A stretch of 21,431 bases of DNA from Thermoplasmatales archaeon (GCA_030019485.1 JASEEW010000008.1:1-21431); one strand, 5' to 3'; positions 14,103 to 21,315 are shown, counted from the first letter of the stretch. The notes: a model not told the origin generated them from the sequence alone. Program-made: numbers and translations.

Positions 14103-15221
14103 ATGCGAAGAGACAAAAAGGGCATATCAAGGATTGTTGAATTTGTGATTATGTTCACTGTTTTCATTGTTATTGTTACAGCATTTTATTCTCTCGCAAA
14201 CATCTGGCTCAGACCCCCTATAGTGGATTATGCTCAGGAGGAGGCAATGAGGGTGTCTGAGGTGTTGATAAACAATCCTGGATACATGGATGATGGAGGT
14301 ACAGACTGGGAGGAGTACAACGCAACAAAAATAAACAGCAATCTGAAAAGCCTTGGTTTTGCTGTTGATAACACGTCTTACGGAGTTTTAAGTATGAAAA
14401 AAATAACAGCAATGAGAAACCTGACATACGAAAAAGCAAAACGGGCAATGGCTCTGGAGCATCTGAATTTTAACATAACGTTCAGATACTTTAACGGCAG
14501 CATCATGCTTTCCAACAAAACTGACAATAAAACTACACTTACATTTGGCGCAAACTTTGGGTACAATGCTACAGTATCATGGAAAAGAATTGTGAACATT
14601 GTTGACTTAGACGGCAAATATGAGAATGCAACGCTCACAGTTTACCTGTCCAAAAAGGGGAGGTTTGAGGAGAGGGTTGTTATTAATGAGATAATGTATC
14701 ACCCGCCGTCCCCGATGGTTTATACTAGAAATGAATGGGTAGAACTATATAATGTTGCAAATATGGCTGTGGATGTTGATAAATGGACTATAGAAGATTT
14801 GGTGGAGTGGGAAAGGGATACTTTAATGGATTGTGGCAATGGTACGATTATACCTAGTTATTCCTATGCAATAATCGTTGCTGATTATAATAGTGTAAAA
14901 GAAAATTTTACAGAAACACTTGCTATAGGTGAATCACCAAAGGCTATATGGCTTTTAGCTGTTGGCAATTATGCCGCCATTGGTAGAGGATTAAATGACA
15001 CTGGGGACACAATAACTGTGAGAAACAGGTATTATGATGTAGTAGATTCAATAGATTATACTCTGTTAGTTAAATCTGATGATGCAAATGGTGAGAATGA
15101 AACTCTAGAAAAAAAGAATTCCTTTAAAAAGAATACTGATACAGATTGGGAGAGTAATTGGGATGTAAGTCAAACATCAAGAACTGGAGGCACACCAGGC
15201 AGAAAAAACAGCATATCCTGA
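14103..15221 (+). CDS. Pilin-like N-terminus fused to a lamin-tail domain; predicted surface glycoprotein
   Basis: The N-terminus, RRDKKG then ISRIVEF and about 20 hydrophobic residues (11-33), fits an archaeal class III (prepilin-type) signal with possible cleavage after Gly7. A region of about 150 residues without recognised fold follows. Residues 192-370 resemble a lamin-tail domain: VVINEIMYHPP, WVELYN, IPSYSYAIIVAD, DTITVRN and the typical end GGTPGRKN. I count 13 N-x-S/T sequons, mostly before residue 180, so N-glycosylation at the cell surface is likely. The two sugar genes just upstream fit this. The second half looks more A+T-rich than the first by eye, which could mark a fusion or later acquisition. 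An anchored simple membrane protein is an alternative to a pilin. Confidence 0.65.
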   Translation: MRRDKKGISRIVEFVIMFTVFIVIVTAFYSLANIWLRPPIVDYAQEEAMRVSEVLINNPGYMDDGGTDWEEYNATKINSNLKSLGFAVDNTSYGVLSMKKITAMRNLTYEKAKRAMALEHLNFNITFRYFNGSIMLSNKTDNKTTLTFGANFGYNATVSWKRIVNIVDLDGKYENATLTVYLSKKGRFEERVVINEIMYHPPSPMVYTRNEWVELYNVANMAVDVDKWTIEDLVEWERDTLMDCGNGTIIPSYSYAIIVADYNSVKENFTETLAIGESPKAIWLLAVGNYAAIGRGLNDTGDTITVRNRYYDVVDSIDYTLLVKSDDANGENETLEKKNSFKKNTDTDWESNWDVSQTSRTGGTPGRKNSIS

Positions 15222-15223
15222 GC

Positions 15224-15319
15224 TTATGTCCTAATCTTTTCAACAACCAGTTTCTTTCCTACAATTTTAACATTCACAACCTCTTTTGGTTTGAATGGAA
15301 ACATTGAGTCCTTATGCAC
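15224..15319 (-). pseudogene. Possible 3' remnant of an AbrB-like gene, cut off by repeats
   Basis: A minus-strand frame of 31 codons from a GTG (26 from an ATG at 15302-15304) ends in TAA at 15224-15226. It reads MFPFKPKEVVNVKIVGKKLV followed by VEKIRT. The pattern F-K-P-x-x-V-V-x-V-x-I-x-x-x-x-L-V-V resembles the C-terminal strand pair of a swapped-hairpin AbrB domain. The frame closes upstream exactly where the palindrome cluster starts (15319). It could be a gene truncated by repeat expansion, or a small protein, or chance. Only the amino-acid pattern supports it. Confidence 0.3.
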
Positions 15320-15886
15320 ATCTTACGGAATTTGCTCTACAAATTCCTAAGATGTTAGGAAAAATACTTGTATTTTTCCGTAACATCTGCTGGTATATAT
15401 ATCATAAAATTAGGAATTTGCTCCGGATGCGACGGAAAATGCCTCTGGCATTTTCCTAGCATGTTACGGAAAACCATTTTATGGTTTTCCTGACATTTTA
15501 GGAATTCATTCTGTGAATTCCGTAAAATCTTAGGAAAAACCTTCGGTTTTTCCGTAAGAAATTCCGTAACATTTTACGGAATTTGCGAAGCAAATTCCTA
15601 AAACGCTAGGAAAAAAATGCGAAGCATTTTTTTCCTCATCTGTGGAAAATGTAATTTTCCACATCTCAGAGGAATTTCCCGAGAGAGAAGGAATGAAATT
15701 CCTTCGATTCCTAGGAAAAATGTAAAACATTTTTTCCGTCGGATAGGCGGTTGCCATAGGCAACCGCTATTCTCTTTTCTTTGCGACGGAAAAGGCTTTG
15801 CCTTTTCCTAGCATCGTACGGAATTTGCAATAGCAAATTCCGTAGATTTCGCCAGCGTTTTTCTTTTCTCTCTCAGAGAAAAGAAA
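15319..15886. repeat. Cluster of about 15 palindromes (family A)
   Basis: This 570-base stretch without a gene is almost entirely inverted repeats placed end to end. Clear units include 15319-15354, 15351-15387, 15461-15496, 15495-15528, 15528-15559, 15572-15603, 15609-15635, 15742-15770, 15782-15813, 15817-15844 and 15861-15886. The usual form is an outer stem ending TTA, an extra C on one strand, an inner stem starting GGAA, a 3-5 base loop, TTCC, then TAA and the outer stem partner. Units occur in both orientations, and neighbours share outer arms. Stem sequences differ but pairing is kept. Loops include GAA (GCGAAGC at 15585 and 15619), TTT, TTC and CTCTA. A TATA-like TATATATATCATAAAA at about 15394-15409 lies between units. 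Confidence 0.85.
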
Positions 15887-15903
15887 AAGGCTGTAATCAA
15901 CAC

Positions 15904-15913
15904 ATTTTAATAT
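15904..15913 (+). promoter_or_regulatory. Possible TATA box of the KaiC-V4R operon
   Basis: ATTTTAATAT is the best A+T element before the first kaiC-like gene. It would place transcription near 15932, giving a leader of about 20-30 bases. No clear Shine-Dalgarno sequence follows. Confidence 0.35.
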
Positions 15914-15961
15914 TAAGAATAACATTCATTATTATTAGCAGTCATTGTTGATGTGGTTCCA

Positions 15962-16726
15962 ATGGTTAAGGAAAGACCTAAATGTAAAACAGGCATAGAA
16001 GGACTGGACAACATACTTAACGGTGGTATTCCAAGGGGGAATACCGTGCTTCTGTCAGGCGCCTGCGGCTCGGGTAAAACCACGCTGGGAATGGAGTATC
16101 TTGTTAATGGTGCAAAAATGGGTGAAATCTCCGTGCTTATTTCAGTAACAGAGCCGTCATCAAAGGTCGTAGCCAACCTGAGGGGTTTTGAGTTCTTTGA
16201 TGAGGCCCTGATAAAAAACGAAAAACTTTACCTTCTTGACATGATTTCATTGTATGCGAGGCTGGGCATAGAAAAAAAGGATTACAGAATCGAGGATATT
16301 GACCCGCTCATAAATATAATGGAGGACATTGTGAAAAAACTAAAGGTAAAGAGGCTTGTGATTGACTCTGTTACAGCAATATGCCATCAGCTGGAAACAA
16401 AGGTCAGGATAAGGGAGTTTGTATTCAATCTCGGAAAAACACTTTCAGATGCAGGATGCACATCATTGCTTGTTTCAGAGGTAAATCCGACAGGTGCATG
16501 GGGCCTGATGCCTGGTGTGACCTATTCTGCTTACGGTGTTGAGGAGGCAATAGCTGACGGCATAATACTCCTGGGCGCGATAGAGAGAAAAGGGTATATG
16601 CTCAGAACACTTCATGTAGTGAAGATGAGGGGTACAATGCATTCCCTCGCAAAACACATCCTTGACCTGACACCACAGGGTGTTGTACTGATACCGTTGT
16701 TGAAGTGGGGTGCGGAAAGTGGATGA
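15962..16726 (+). CDS. KaiC/RadA-like RecA-superfamily ATPase, intact P-loop
   Basis: This is a single-domain KaiC-like ATPase of about 254 residues. It begins with the family entry GIEGLDNILNGGIPRG, then Walker A GACGSGKTT, then ISVTEPSSKVVANLRGF, where KaiC places its catalytic acidic residue and the F-G-W-like segment. Walker B is RLVIDSVTAI. The end has RTLHVVKMRGTMHS, the usual closing motif of the RAD55/KaiC group. Archaeal proteins of this kind act in signalling or regulation; function here is unknown. Starts at GTG 15953 and ATG 15962 are both possible; I prefer the ATG. It is the first gene of a four-gene run with overlaps or very short gaps, and is the only one of the three RecA-fold members with a normal nucleotide-binding loop. 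Confidence 0.82.
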   Translation: MVKERPKCKTGIEGLDNILNGGIPRGNTVLLSGACGSGKTTLGMEYLVNGAKMGEISVLISVTEPSSKVVANLRGFEFFDEALIKNEKLYLLDMISLYARLGIEKKDYRIEDIDPLINIMEDIVKKLKVKRLVIDSVTAICHQLETKVRIREFVFNLGKTLSDAGCTSLLVSEVNPTGAWGLMPGVTYSAYGVEEAIADGIILLGAIERKGYMLRTLHVVKMRGTMHSLAKHILDLTPQGVVLIPLLKWGAESG

Positions 16727-17291
16727 TATTGATAAAAAGGTAAGTCAGAAAATTAAGGAAACAAAAAAATATGAGGTGAACCTCATTCTCAGTGACATAA
16801 ATAATTATTTCAGGATAATCAAAGGTATGATGAATTATCTGGTTACAGAAAGAGGGATGGGTGGTGTATATGTCTCAGCGACAAGACCAAGCAAGGCGAT
16901 GATATCACGCCTGGGAGCAGAGAAAATCAATATGGATGACGTGTTTTTCGTTGACTCTGTATCATACATGGCTGAAGGACCGCCAGCATCAGTGGACAAC
17001 GTGATTTTCATAGAAAGCCCGACGATGCTTGAGATGATGATGGTAAAAACAGATACCCTGCTGAGGAAGGCAAAAAGCCCTGATAAGTTTGTGTTTTTTG
17101 ACTCAATAAACTCGTTAGCAATTTACAACAATGAAAACATTCTATCCGAGTTCATACACGTGCTGGTGAACAGCCTTGGGGGAAAGGATGTTTACTCGTT
17201 CATACTGTCAGTGAAAGGTGAAACCCCAAAAAATATTGAGACCTTATTGAAGATGGTATGCGACAATGTTGTGGAGATAGGGGGTGAATAA
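16710..17291 (+). CDS. Degenerate KaiC-like protein lacking a P-loop
   Basis: A 193-residue protein. It aligns by eye with the core of the preceding ATPase. VNLILSDINNYFRIIKGMMN takes the place of VLLSGACGSGKTTLGMEY, so the whole Walker A is absent. YVSATRPSKAMISRLG matches ISVTEPSSKVVANLRG, with Arg in place of the acidic residue. FVFFDSINSLAI matches Walker B RLVIDSVTAI. It should keep the RecA fold but not hydrolyse ATP by the usual route. The start is GTG at 16710 or 16719; both overlap the upstream stop. I would expect it to be a partner or scaffold subunit for its neighbours. It may equal an existing unnamed archaeal family. Confidence 0.7.
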   Translation: MRKVDDIDKKVSQKIKETKKYEVNLILSDINNYFRIIKGMMNYLVTERGMGGVYVSATRPSKAMISRLGAEKINMDDVFFVDSVSYMAEGPPASVDNVIFIESPTMLEMMMVKTDTLLRKAKSPDKFVFFDSINSLAIYNNENILSEFIHVLVNSLGGKDVYSFILSVKGETPKNIETLLKMVCDNVVEIGGE

Positions 17292-17292
17292 A

Positions 17293-18399
17293 ATGAACGG
17301 GGCGTTGGCGAAAATAAAATCAGCGGACAAAACTGTCTGGATGACAAAACCAAAACAGAACAAGGAGTTCACCCAGATGATTGCGGACTACACTATTCTT
17401 TTGTTAATAGACACGGTTCTGAATGATGTTGACAGAAAAATTGCATCTGAGATTATAATGAGCGCTGCGGAAGAATTAGGGAGCAAAGTTTTTGATGAGT
17501 ATGTGAAGGAAAAAATTACAACGCCAAAAGAATGGGCTGATGCCGTAAACGAATCTGTATTCAAGCAGATGGGGACAGGCATCACATTCACAAAAATATC
17601 GGATGACGAAATTGAGGCGTCCGTGTTTAAATGCCCAACAGTATACAGGGCCATGGCTGCACCAGACATTACATGCCCGTTCTCATACGGGTTCGGCAGG
17701 GGCCTGTGGAAAAAGAGTTTCCCGGAAGGGGAGATAATAATGGGCAACACAATCGCTAAAGGTAAAGAAACATGTGTTTTCACATTCCTTGTAAAATCAA
17801 GGGAAAACAGTAGGGAAAAGATGAAGCAAATACTTGAAAATGCTTCAGTTGAATTGGAAAACGAAAAACGAATTGCATCCGCGATTGCTCCTGCAAAGGT
17901 CTCAAATCTCACAATTTTATGCATAACAGAATCAATCTTTAAACATGTTGATAAAAAACCTGCATCCGAGATTATAATAAACACCGCAGAAAAACTTGGC
18001 AACAGAATGTTTGAGGAATGTGTCAAAGAAAGGCCTGAAAAATGGACAACCATGGAATGGGCAGAAAAAACCGCAGGAGGTATATGGAACCAGCAGGGGA
18101 CAGGTGTCGTTTTTTCAGAGATTTCTGAAAAAAAAATCGTGTCCCATGTTTTCAAGTGCCCGACACCTGAAAGAGCAGGTGAGGCGCCGCATATCGCATG
18201 CCCATTCTCATGGGGATATGCCAGGGGTGCTTGGAAGAAGGCTTTCCCAGAGGGAGAGGTGTTAATGGGTGGGACAATGGCCCATGGTGCGCCAACCTGC
18301 GAGTTCACATGGTTTGTGAAAGCCGAGAAAGAGCATGCTGAGATGAGGGAGAAAGTAAAAAAATATCTTACAAAAGAGGAAGAAATAAGGATGCTGTAA
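17293..18399 (+). CDS. Tandem V4R-like sensor protein
   Basis: The protein has 368 residues and two copies of one domain (about 35-172 and 208-347, counted from the GTG at 17284). Each copy has a helix with AAEELG or TAEKLG, an MGTG or QGTG turn, VFKCPT, CPFSYG or CPFSWG, WKKxFPEGE, MGxTxAxG, and TCxF near the end. The layout recalls V4R (4-vinyl reductase) domains, small-molecule sensors that end in G-x-x-x-C-x-F; the ATC-hydrolase-like family is an alternative. Three cysteines per copy (117, 131, 164 and 292, 306, 339) are all 175 residues apart. Over 88 gap-free positions I count 47 identities. The ATG at 17293 follows GGGGTGA with five bases between, so it is favoured over GTG 17284. Ligand unknown. 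Confidence 0.7.
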   Translation: MNGALAKIKSADKTVWMTKPKQNKEFTQMIADYTILLLIDTVLNDVDRKIASEIIMSAAEELGSKVFDEYVKEKITTPKEWADAVNESVFKQMGTGITFTKISDDEIEASVFKCPTVYRAMAAPDITCPFSYGFGRGLWKKSFPEGEIIMGNTIAKGKETCVFTFLVKSRENSREKMKQILENASVELENEKRIASAIAPAKVSNLTILCITESIFKHVDKKPASEIIINTAEKLGNRMFEECVKERPEKWTTMEWAEKTAGGIWNQQGTGVVFSEISEKKIVSHVFKCPTPERAGEAPHIACPFSWGYARGAWKKAFPEGEVLMGGTMAHGAPTCEFTWFVKAEKEHAEMREKVKKYLTKEEEIRML

Positions 18400-18401
18400 A
18401 C

Positions 18402-19142
18402 ATGCCATCTACGGGAATAAAAAAACTTGATGAGGTGCTTATGGACGGCATACCTGATGGCTCCTCAGTTCTTGTTATGGGGACACCAAGCTCAGGTATG
18501 GAGCTGTTTGCAAAACAGTTCGCATCAGGAGCTAAAAATGAGGATGTGGTGTATTTTACAACATCTGAAACAGAAAGTGAAGTAAAATCAATGCTGAAAT
18601 CATATAAATGGAGGGAGGATATAAACATTATAAGCATCTCAACGCAGTACTATGAGAAAATTCTGGCAAAGGAGCTTGAGGCAAGCAAATTAAAAAAGGA
18701 AGGGTTGAGTGTTTCCGATATCGCAAAACTTGGTACTTTTGAGGGGAGGGAGGACATAAACTTTCTTGAAACACTCACATATGAGATATCAAAACTCAAA
18801 AAAAACTACAGGGTTGTTGTTGACAGTCTTGATTTTTTTCTGGAAAGATACCCCCCTGAAGACGTGCTTTCAGCCGCAAGAACCATTGAAGCCCATGTCC
18901 ATTACACGAAAGGGCTTGCATTGTTCACAATGATAAAGGATGTTTATGACAAAAGGATAGAGAACAGCATATCTGCAATAGCTGACTGCGTAATCGAACT
19001 TGAAGTTGTAAAAATCGGAACAGGTTTTGAGAACAGGCTTGTTGTTCAGAAGGTAAAAAACATGCCTCAGAAAATCATCACACTCATCTACTCAATAACA
19101 GACAAAGGTGTAACACCTGAGACGATATCAAGGATAGGGTAA
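18402..19142 (+). CDS. KaiC-like protein with inactivated Walker A
   Basis: A 246-residue RecA-fold protein that starts MPSTGIKKLDEVLMDGIPDG, the standard KaiC/RAD55 entry. The P-loop position reads GTPSSGMEL (27-35), where Met and Glu replace the Lys and Thr/Ser of GxxxxGKT, so normal ATP binding is unlikely. Walker B is RVVVDSLDFF. A long helical stretch in the middle (ILAKELEASKLKKEGLSV) is absent from the first gene of the run. It starts two bases after the V4R gene stops, so it is co-transcribed. With the P-loop-less protein it makes two predicted pseudo-ATPases beside one intact ATPase. Its stop is followed at once by a repeat cluster. Confidence 0.78.
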   Translation: MPSTGIKKLDEVLMDGIPDGSSVLVMGTPSSGMELFAKQFASGAKNEDVVYFTTSETESEVKSMLKSYKWREDINIISISTQYYEKILAKELEASKLKKEGLSVSDIAKLGTFEGREDINFLETLTYEISKLKKNYRVVVDSLDFFLERYPPEDVLSAARTIEAHVHYTKGLALFTMIKDVYDKRIENSISAIADCVIELEVVKIGTGFENRLVVQKVKNMPQKIITLIYSITDKGVTPETISRIG

Positions 19143-19157
19143 TTAGCAGAGTTAGTA

Positions 19158-19327
19158 GATGCGACGGAAAAGTGCTTTGCACTTTTCGTAGCATGTTACG
19201 GAATTTGCAAAAGCAAATTCCTAACATGTTACGGAAAACCATTTTATGGTTTTCCTAACATTTTAGGAATTCACTCTGTGAATTCCGTAAAATCTTAGGA
19301 AAAAAACTTTTAATTTTTTTCCGTAAA
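19158..19327. repeat. Second family A palindrome cluster
   Basis: Five hairpins lie end to end: 19158-19193 (ATGC-GAC-GGAAAAGTGC...), 19193-19227 (ATGTTAC-GGAATTTGC...), 19226-19261 (ATGTTAC-GGAAAACCAT...), 19260-19293 (ATTTTA-GGAATTCA...) and 19292-19327. 19226-19304 is a direct copy of 15461-15539, with two differences in 79 bases by hand count. The cluster fills the space between the last KaiC-like gene and the convergent rtcA. Confidence 0.85.
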
Positions 19328-19347
19328 ATAGTAGTTAGGGATTAGGA
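19328..19347. repeat. Partial TTAGGG-like repeat at the rtcA 3' end
   Basis: ATAGTAGTTAGGGATTAGG matches the left arm of the family B repeat (compare 8965-8988). On the minus strand it encodes the last residues of RtcA and its TAA stop (19335-19337). No right arm is seen, so this is a half copy. Confidence 0.55.
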
Positions 19348-20357
19348 ATTGTTTCCACTCTTTTCAGCCCGTTCTGCTCCTTAACATCAAATCTCACATC
19401 AACAAATTTTTTTATCAGCCACATGTTCGTTTCAGCATGCATTGAAATTTTTCTTGTCAGGAAAACTGATTTGTTTTTTGCCAGTACAAGATAAGGTAAT
19501 ATTTGGTCAGAAGCATAAACATCAAGGGTTGCGCCTGATTTTATTTCCCCTAGCAGATTGTTTGCGGCTGATTCACCAACCCTCTCAGCTGGGATTCCTA
19601 ACTCACCAAGGCAAGATGAGCCGAGCAATGTGTCAGTCCAAAGCGTTATGCCAGCACCAGGTGAAAATGAATGGGCTATTTCATCCTTTATATTTACATC
19701 ATAACCCAAAAGTTTTTTTAACGCAGAATCTTTCATCCTTTTCAATATGTGCTCTGGAAGGTTTGAGATAAATACTGTGCCTTTTATGTTTTTTGTTTCT
19801 TTTGTCTGACTTAAATCAAGTCCTTTTAATTCCTTAACCGGCTCAATGTTTACATTTATCTCACCACCACCCTTTGGGTAGCATCCTCTTTTTATAATTT
19901 TAAGTTCAGTTTTTACACCCATTTTTGAGAGAATTTCAAGGAAAACATGACTGAAGTAATCAACTGGCGGGGACCATTTCACATCTGTTCCACCCCTTAT
20001 TTTTATTTTTGTTTTTTCATCTGCAAACAAACCTGGTAAAAGACAGCATTGAAGAACAAGTGTTACACTCCCTGCTGTGCCAACATCAAAATCAAATACT
20101 CCGTGATTAATTTTTTTTGGATAAAACTCAATTACAGATGAGCCTTTCCACAACCCTTTTATTTCAGCATCACAGATTTCTGCAACAGAGTTTATCGCAG
20201 TAAGATGCTGATAACTCAACCCCGGGTTTTTCCTCTTTGCCCTTATATTAAAAACTTTCACAGGCTTATTTGTTAAGGCAGATAAGGCAACAGCAGTCCT
20301 GACAATCTGTCCTCCTCCCTCGCCAAAAGAGCCATCTATCTCTATTATGTTATTCAT
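19335..20357 (-). CDS. rtcA: RNA 3'-terminal phosphate cyclase
   Basis: RtcA converts an RNA 3'-phosphate to a 2',3'-cyclic phosphate through a covalent RNA-/enzyme-adenylate, in RNA end repair. The 340 residues carry the family signatures IDGSFGEGGGQIVRTAVALS (7-26), RGGTDVKWSPP (121-131), YPKGGGE (160-166) and AERVGE. The adenylated histidine is His307 in SMHAETNMW. No RtcB ligase is in the window. The start overlaps the end of the nadM-pncC gene by eight bases, so the two share a transcript. The last residues (about ETIPNP) are written in a TTAGGG-like repeat that supplies the stop, a sign that the tail was modified by the repeat. Confidence 0.93.
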   Translation of the reverse strand: MNNIIEIDGSFGEGGGQIVRTAVALSALTNKPVKVFNIRAKRKNPGLSYQHLTAINSVAEICDAEIKGLWKGSSVIEFYPKKINHGVFDFDVGTAGSVTLVLQCCLLPGLFADEKTKIKIRGGTDVKWSPPVDYFSHVFLEILSKMGVKTELKIIKRGCYPKGGGEINVNIEPVKELKGLDLSQTKETKNIKGTVFISNLPEHILKRMKDSALKKLLGYDVNIKDEIAHSFSPGAGITLWTDTLLGSSCLGELGIPAERVGESAANNLLGEIKSGATLDVYASDQILPYLVLAKNKSVFLTRKISMHAETNMWLIKKFVDVRFDVKEQNGLKRVETIPNP

Positions 20358-21315
20358 GTTTTTCCAGATAACTTTTCAGAATCTTCAATGCCTCTTTCGC
20401 AGCCCTCTCCTTGACCTCCTCCCTGCTGCCGGTAAATTTAAATGACCTGCATATCTTTTCCTTCCCTGATACCAGCGCAATATAAACCCTTCCAGCATCA
20501 CCAGATGGTCCTGCAAAACCTGTTATGCCCAGACCAATATCAGTTTTGGTTTTTTCCCTGATTTTTTTTGCAATCTCCAGCGACACCTGGGGGCTTACAT
20601 TTCCAAATGCCTCTATAGTTTTTTCTGAGACCCCGAGCATTTTTTTTGCGCTGTCAGAATAAACAATTCTCCCCTCTGTAAAATATCTGGATGAGTCAGG
20701 CACATTTGTGAGCATATGCGATACTAACCCGCCAGTGCATGATTCTGCAACAGATACTGTAACATTTTTTTCAAACATCAGTGACGCAACCCTGTTTTCG
20801 GGTGCGTATATGTCTGTTTTCGCAAGGGTTTTCAGTCTTTTCACACCATCAATCTCCTTTATCACCCTTGCAACCTGCCCTGGCACAAGTTTTTCCCAGT
20901 TTTCATTTCTCCATATTCTTCTCCTGATTTCCATGCCGGAATAGATTGTTCTGTCATACATCGGCATGCCTTTTACCCTGTATCCTTTCTCAAGAAACAG
21001 CCTTTTTGTAAGAGGATTATTGGTGTAAACAACATCAAATTTCGGTGTTAAAGCCTCAACATGTGAAACCCATACATCATACCTGTTCACATCCTCAACA
21101 GGTACAAGACAACAATTCAGTATTTTTTCTTTTTCCAGTGTTTTCGATATCATAAGATAGCGCTCACCCGCGGTAAAAGGGTTCTCAAGCGTGTGGGAGT
21201 ACTGGGCGCTACCTATGCTGATTATTATTGTATCGCATTCCTTCACAATTTTTTTTATAACACTCATATGCCCAAGATGGAAAGGCTGGAATCTTCCAAT
21301 GATAAGCCCTCTCAT
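20350..21315 (-). CDS. NadM-PncC fusion: NMN adenylyltransferase plus NMN amidohydrolase (CinA-C)
   Basis: The protein has 321 residues with two enzymes of NAD metabolism joined. Residues 1-165 are an archaeal NadM-type nucleotidyltransferase with GRFQPFHLGH (7-16) and YSGMEIRRRI (125-134); it makes NAD from NMN and ATP. Residues 168-321 are a CinA C-terminal (PncC) domain with VAESCTGGL (189-197, Ser nucleophile region) and GITGFAGPSGD (263-273); this family deamidates NMN to nicotinate mononucleotide. Both halves look complete. The domains use the same substrate, so the fusion could channel NMN between direct adenylation and deamidation. The ATG at 21313-21315 is 28 bases after a TATA box. 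rtcA overlaps its end. Confidence 0.9.
   Translation of the reverse strand: MRGLIIGRFQPFHLGHMSVIKKIVKECDTIIISIGSAQYSHTLENPFTAGERYLMISKTLEKEKILNCCLVPVEDVNRYDVWVSHVEALTPKFDVVYTNNPLTKRLFLEKGYRVKGMPMYDRTIYSGMEIRRRIWRNENWEKLVPGQVARVIKEIDGVKRLKTLAKTDIYAPENRVASLMFEKNVTVSVAESCTGGLVSHMLTNVPDSSRYFTEGRIVYSDSAKKMLGVSEKTIEAFGNVSPQVSLEIAKKIREKTKTDIGLGITGFAGPSGDAGRVYIALVSGKEKICRSFKFTGSREEVKERAAKEALKILKSYLEKHE

Noticed and set aside
15617..15811. 64-codon plus-strand frame (and the 77-codon frame opposite)
   Set aside because: Entirely inside the palindrome cluster; the residues only reflect GGAA/TTCC repeats.
15319..15886. CRISPR array
   Set aside because: Units are palindromes of changing sequence and length placed end to end, without a constant direct repeat and regular unique spacers; no cas genes nearby.
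17388..18308. 306-codon open frame on the minus strand
   Set aside because: It lies wholly antisense to the tandem V4R gene, has no recognisable domain, and is a by-product of that gene's codon pattern.
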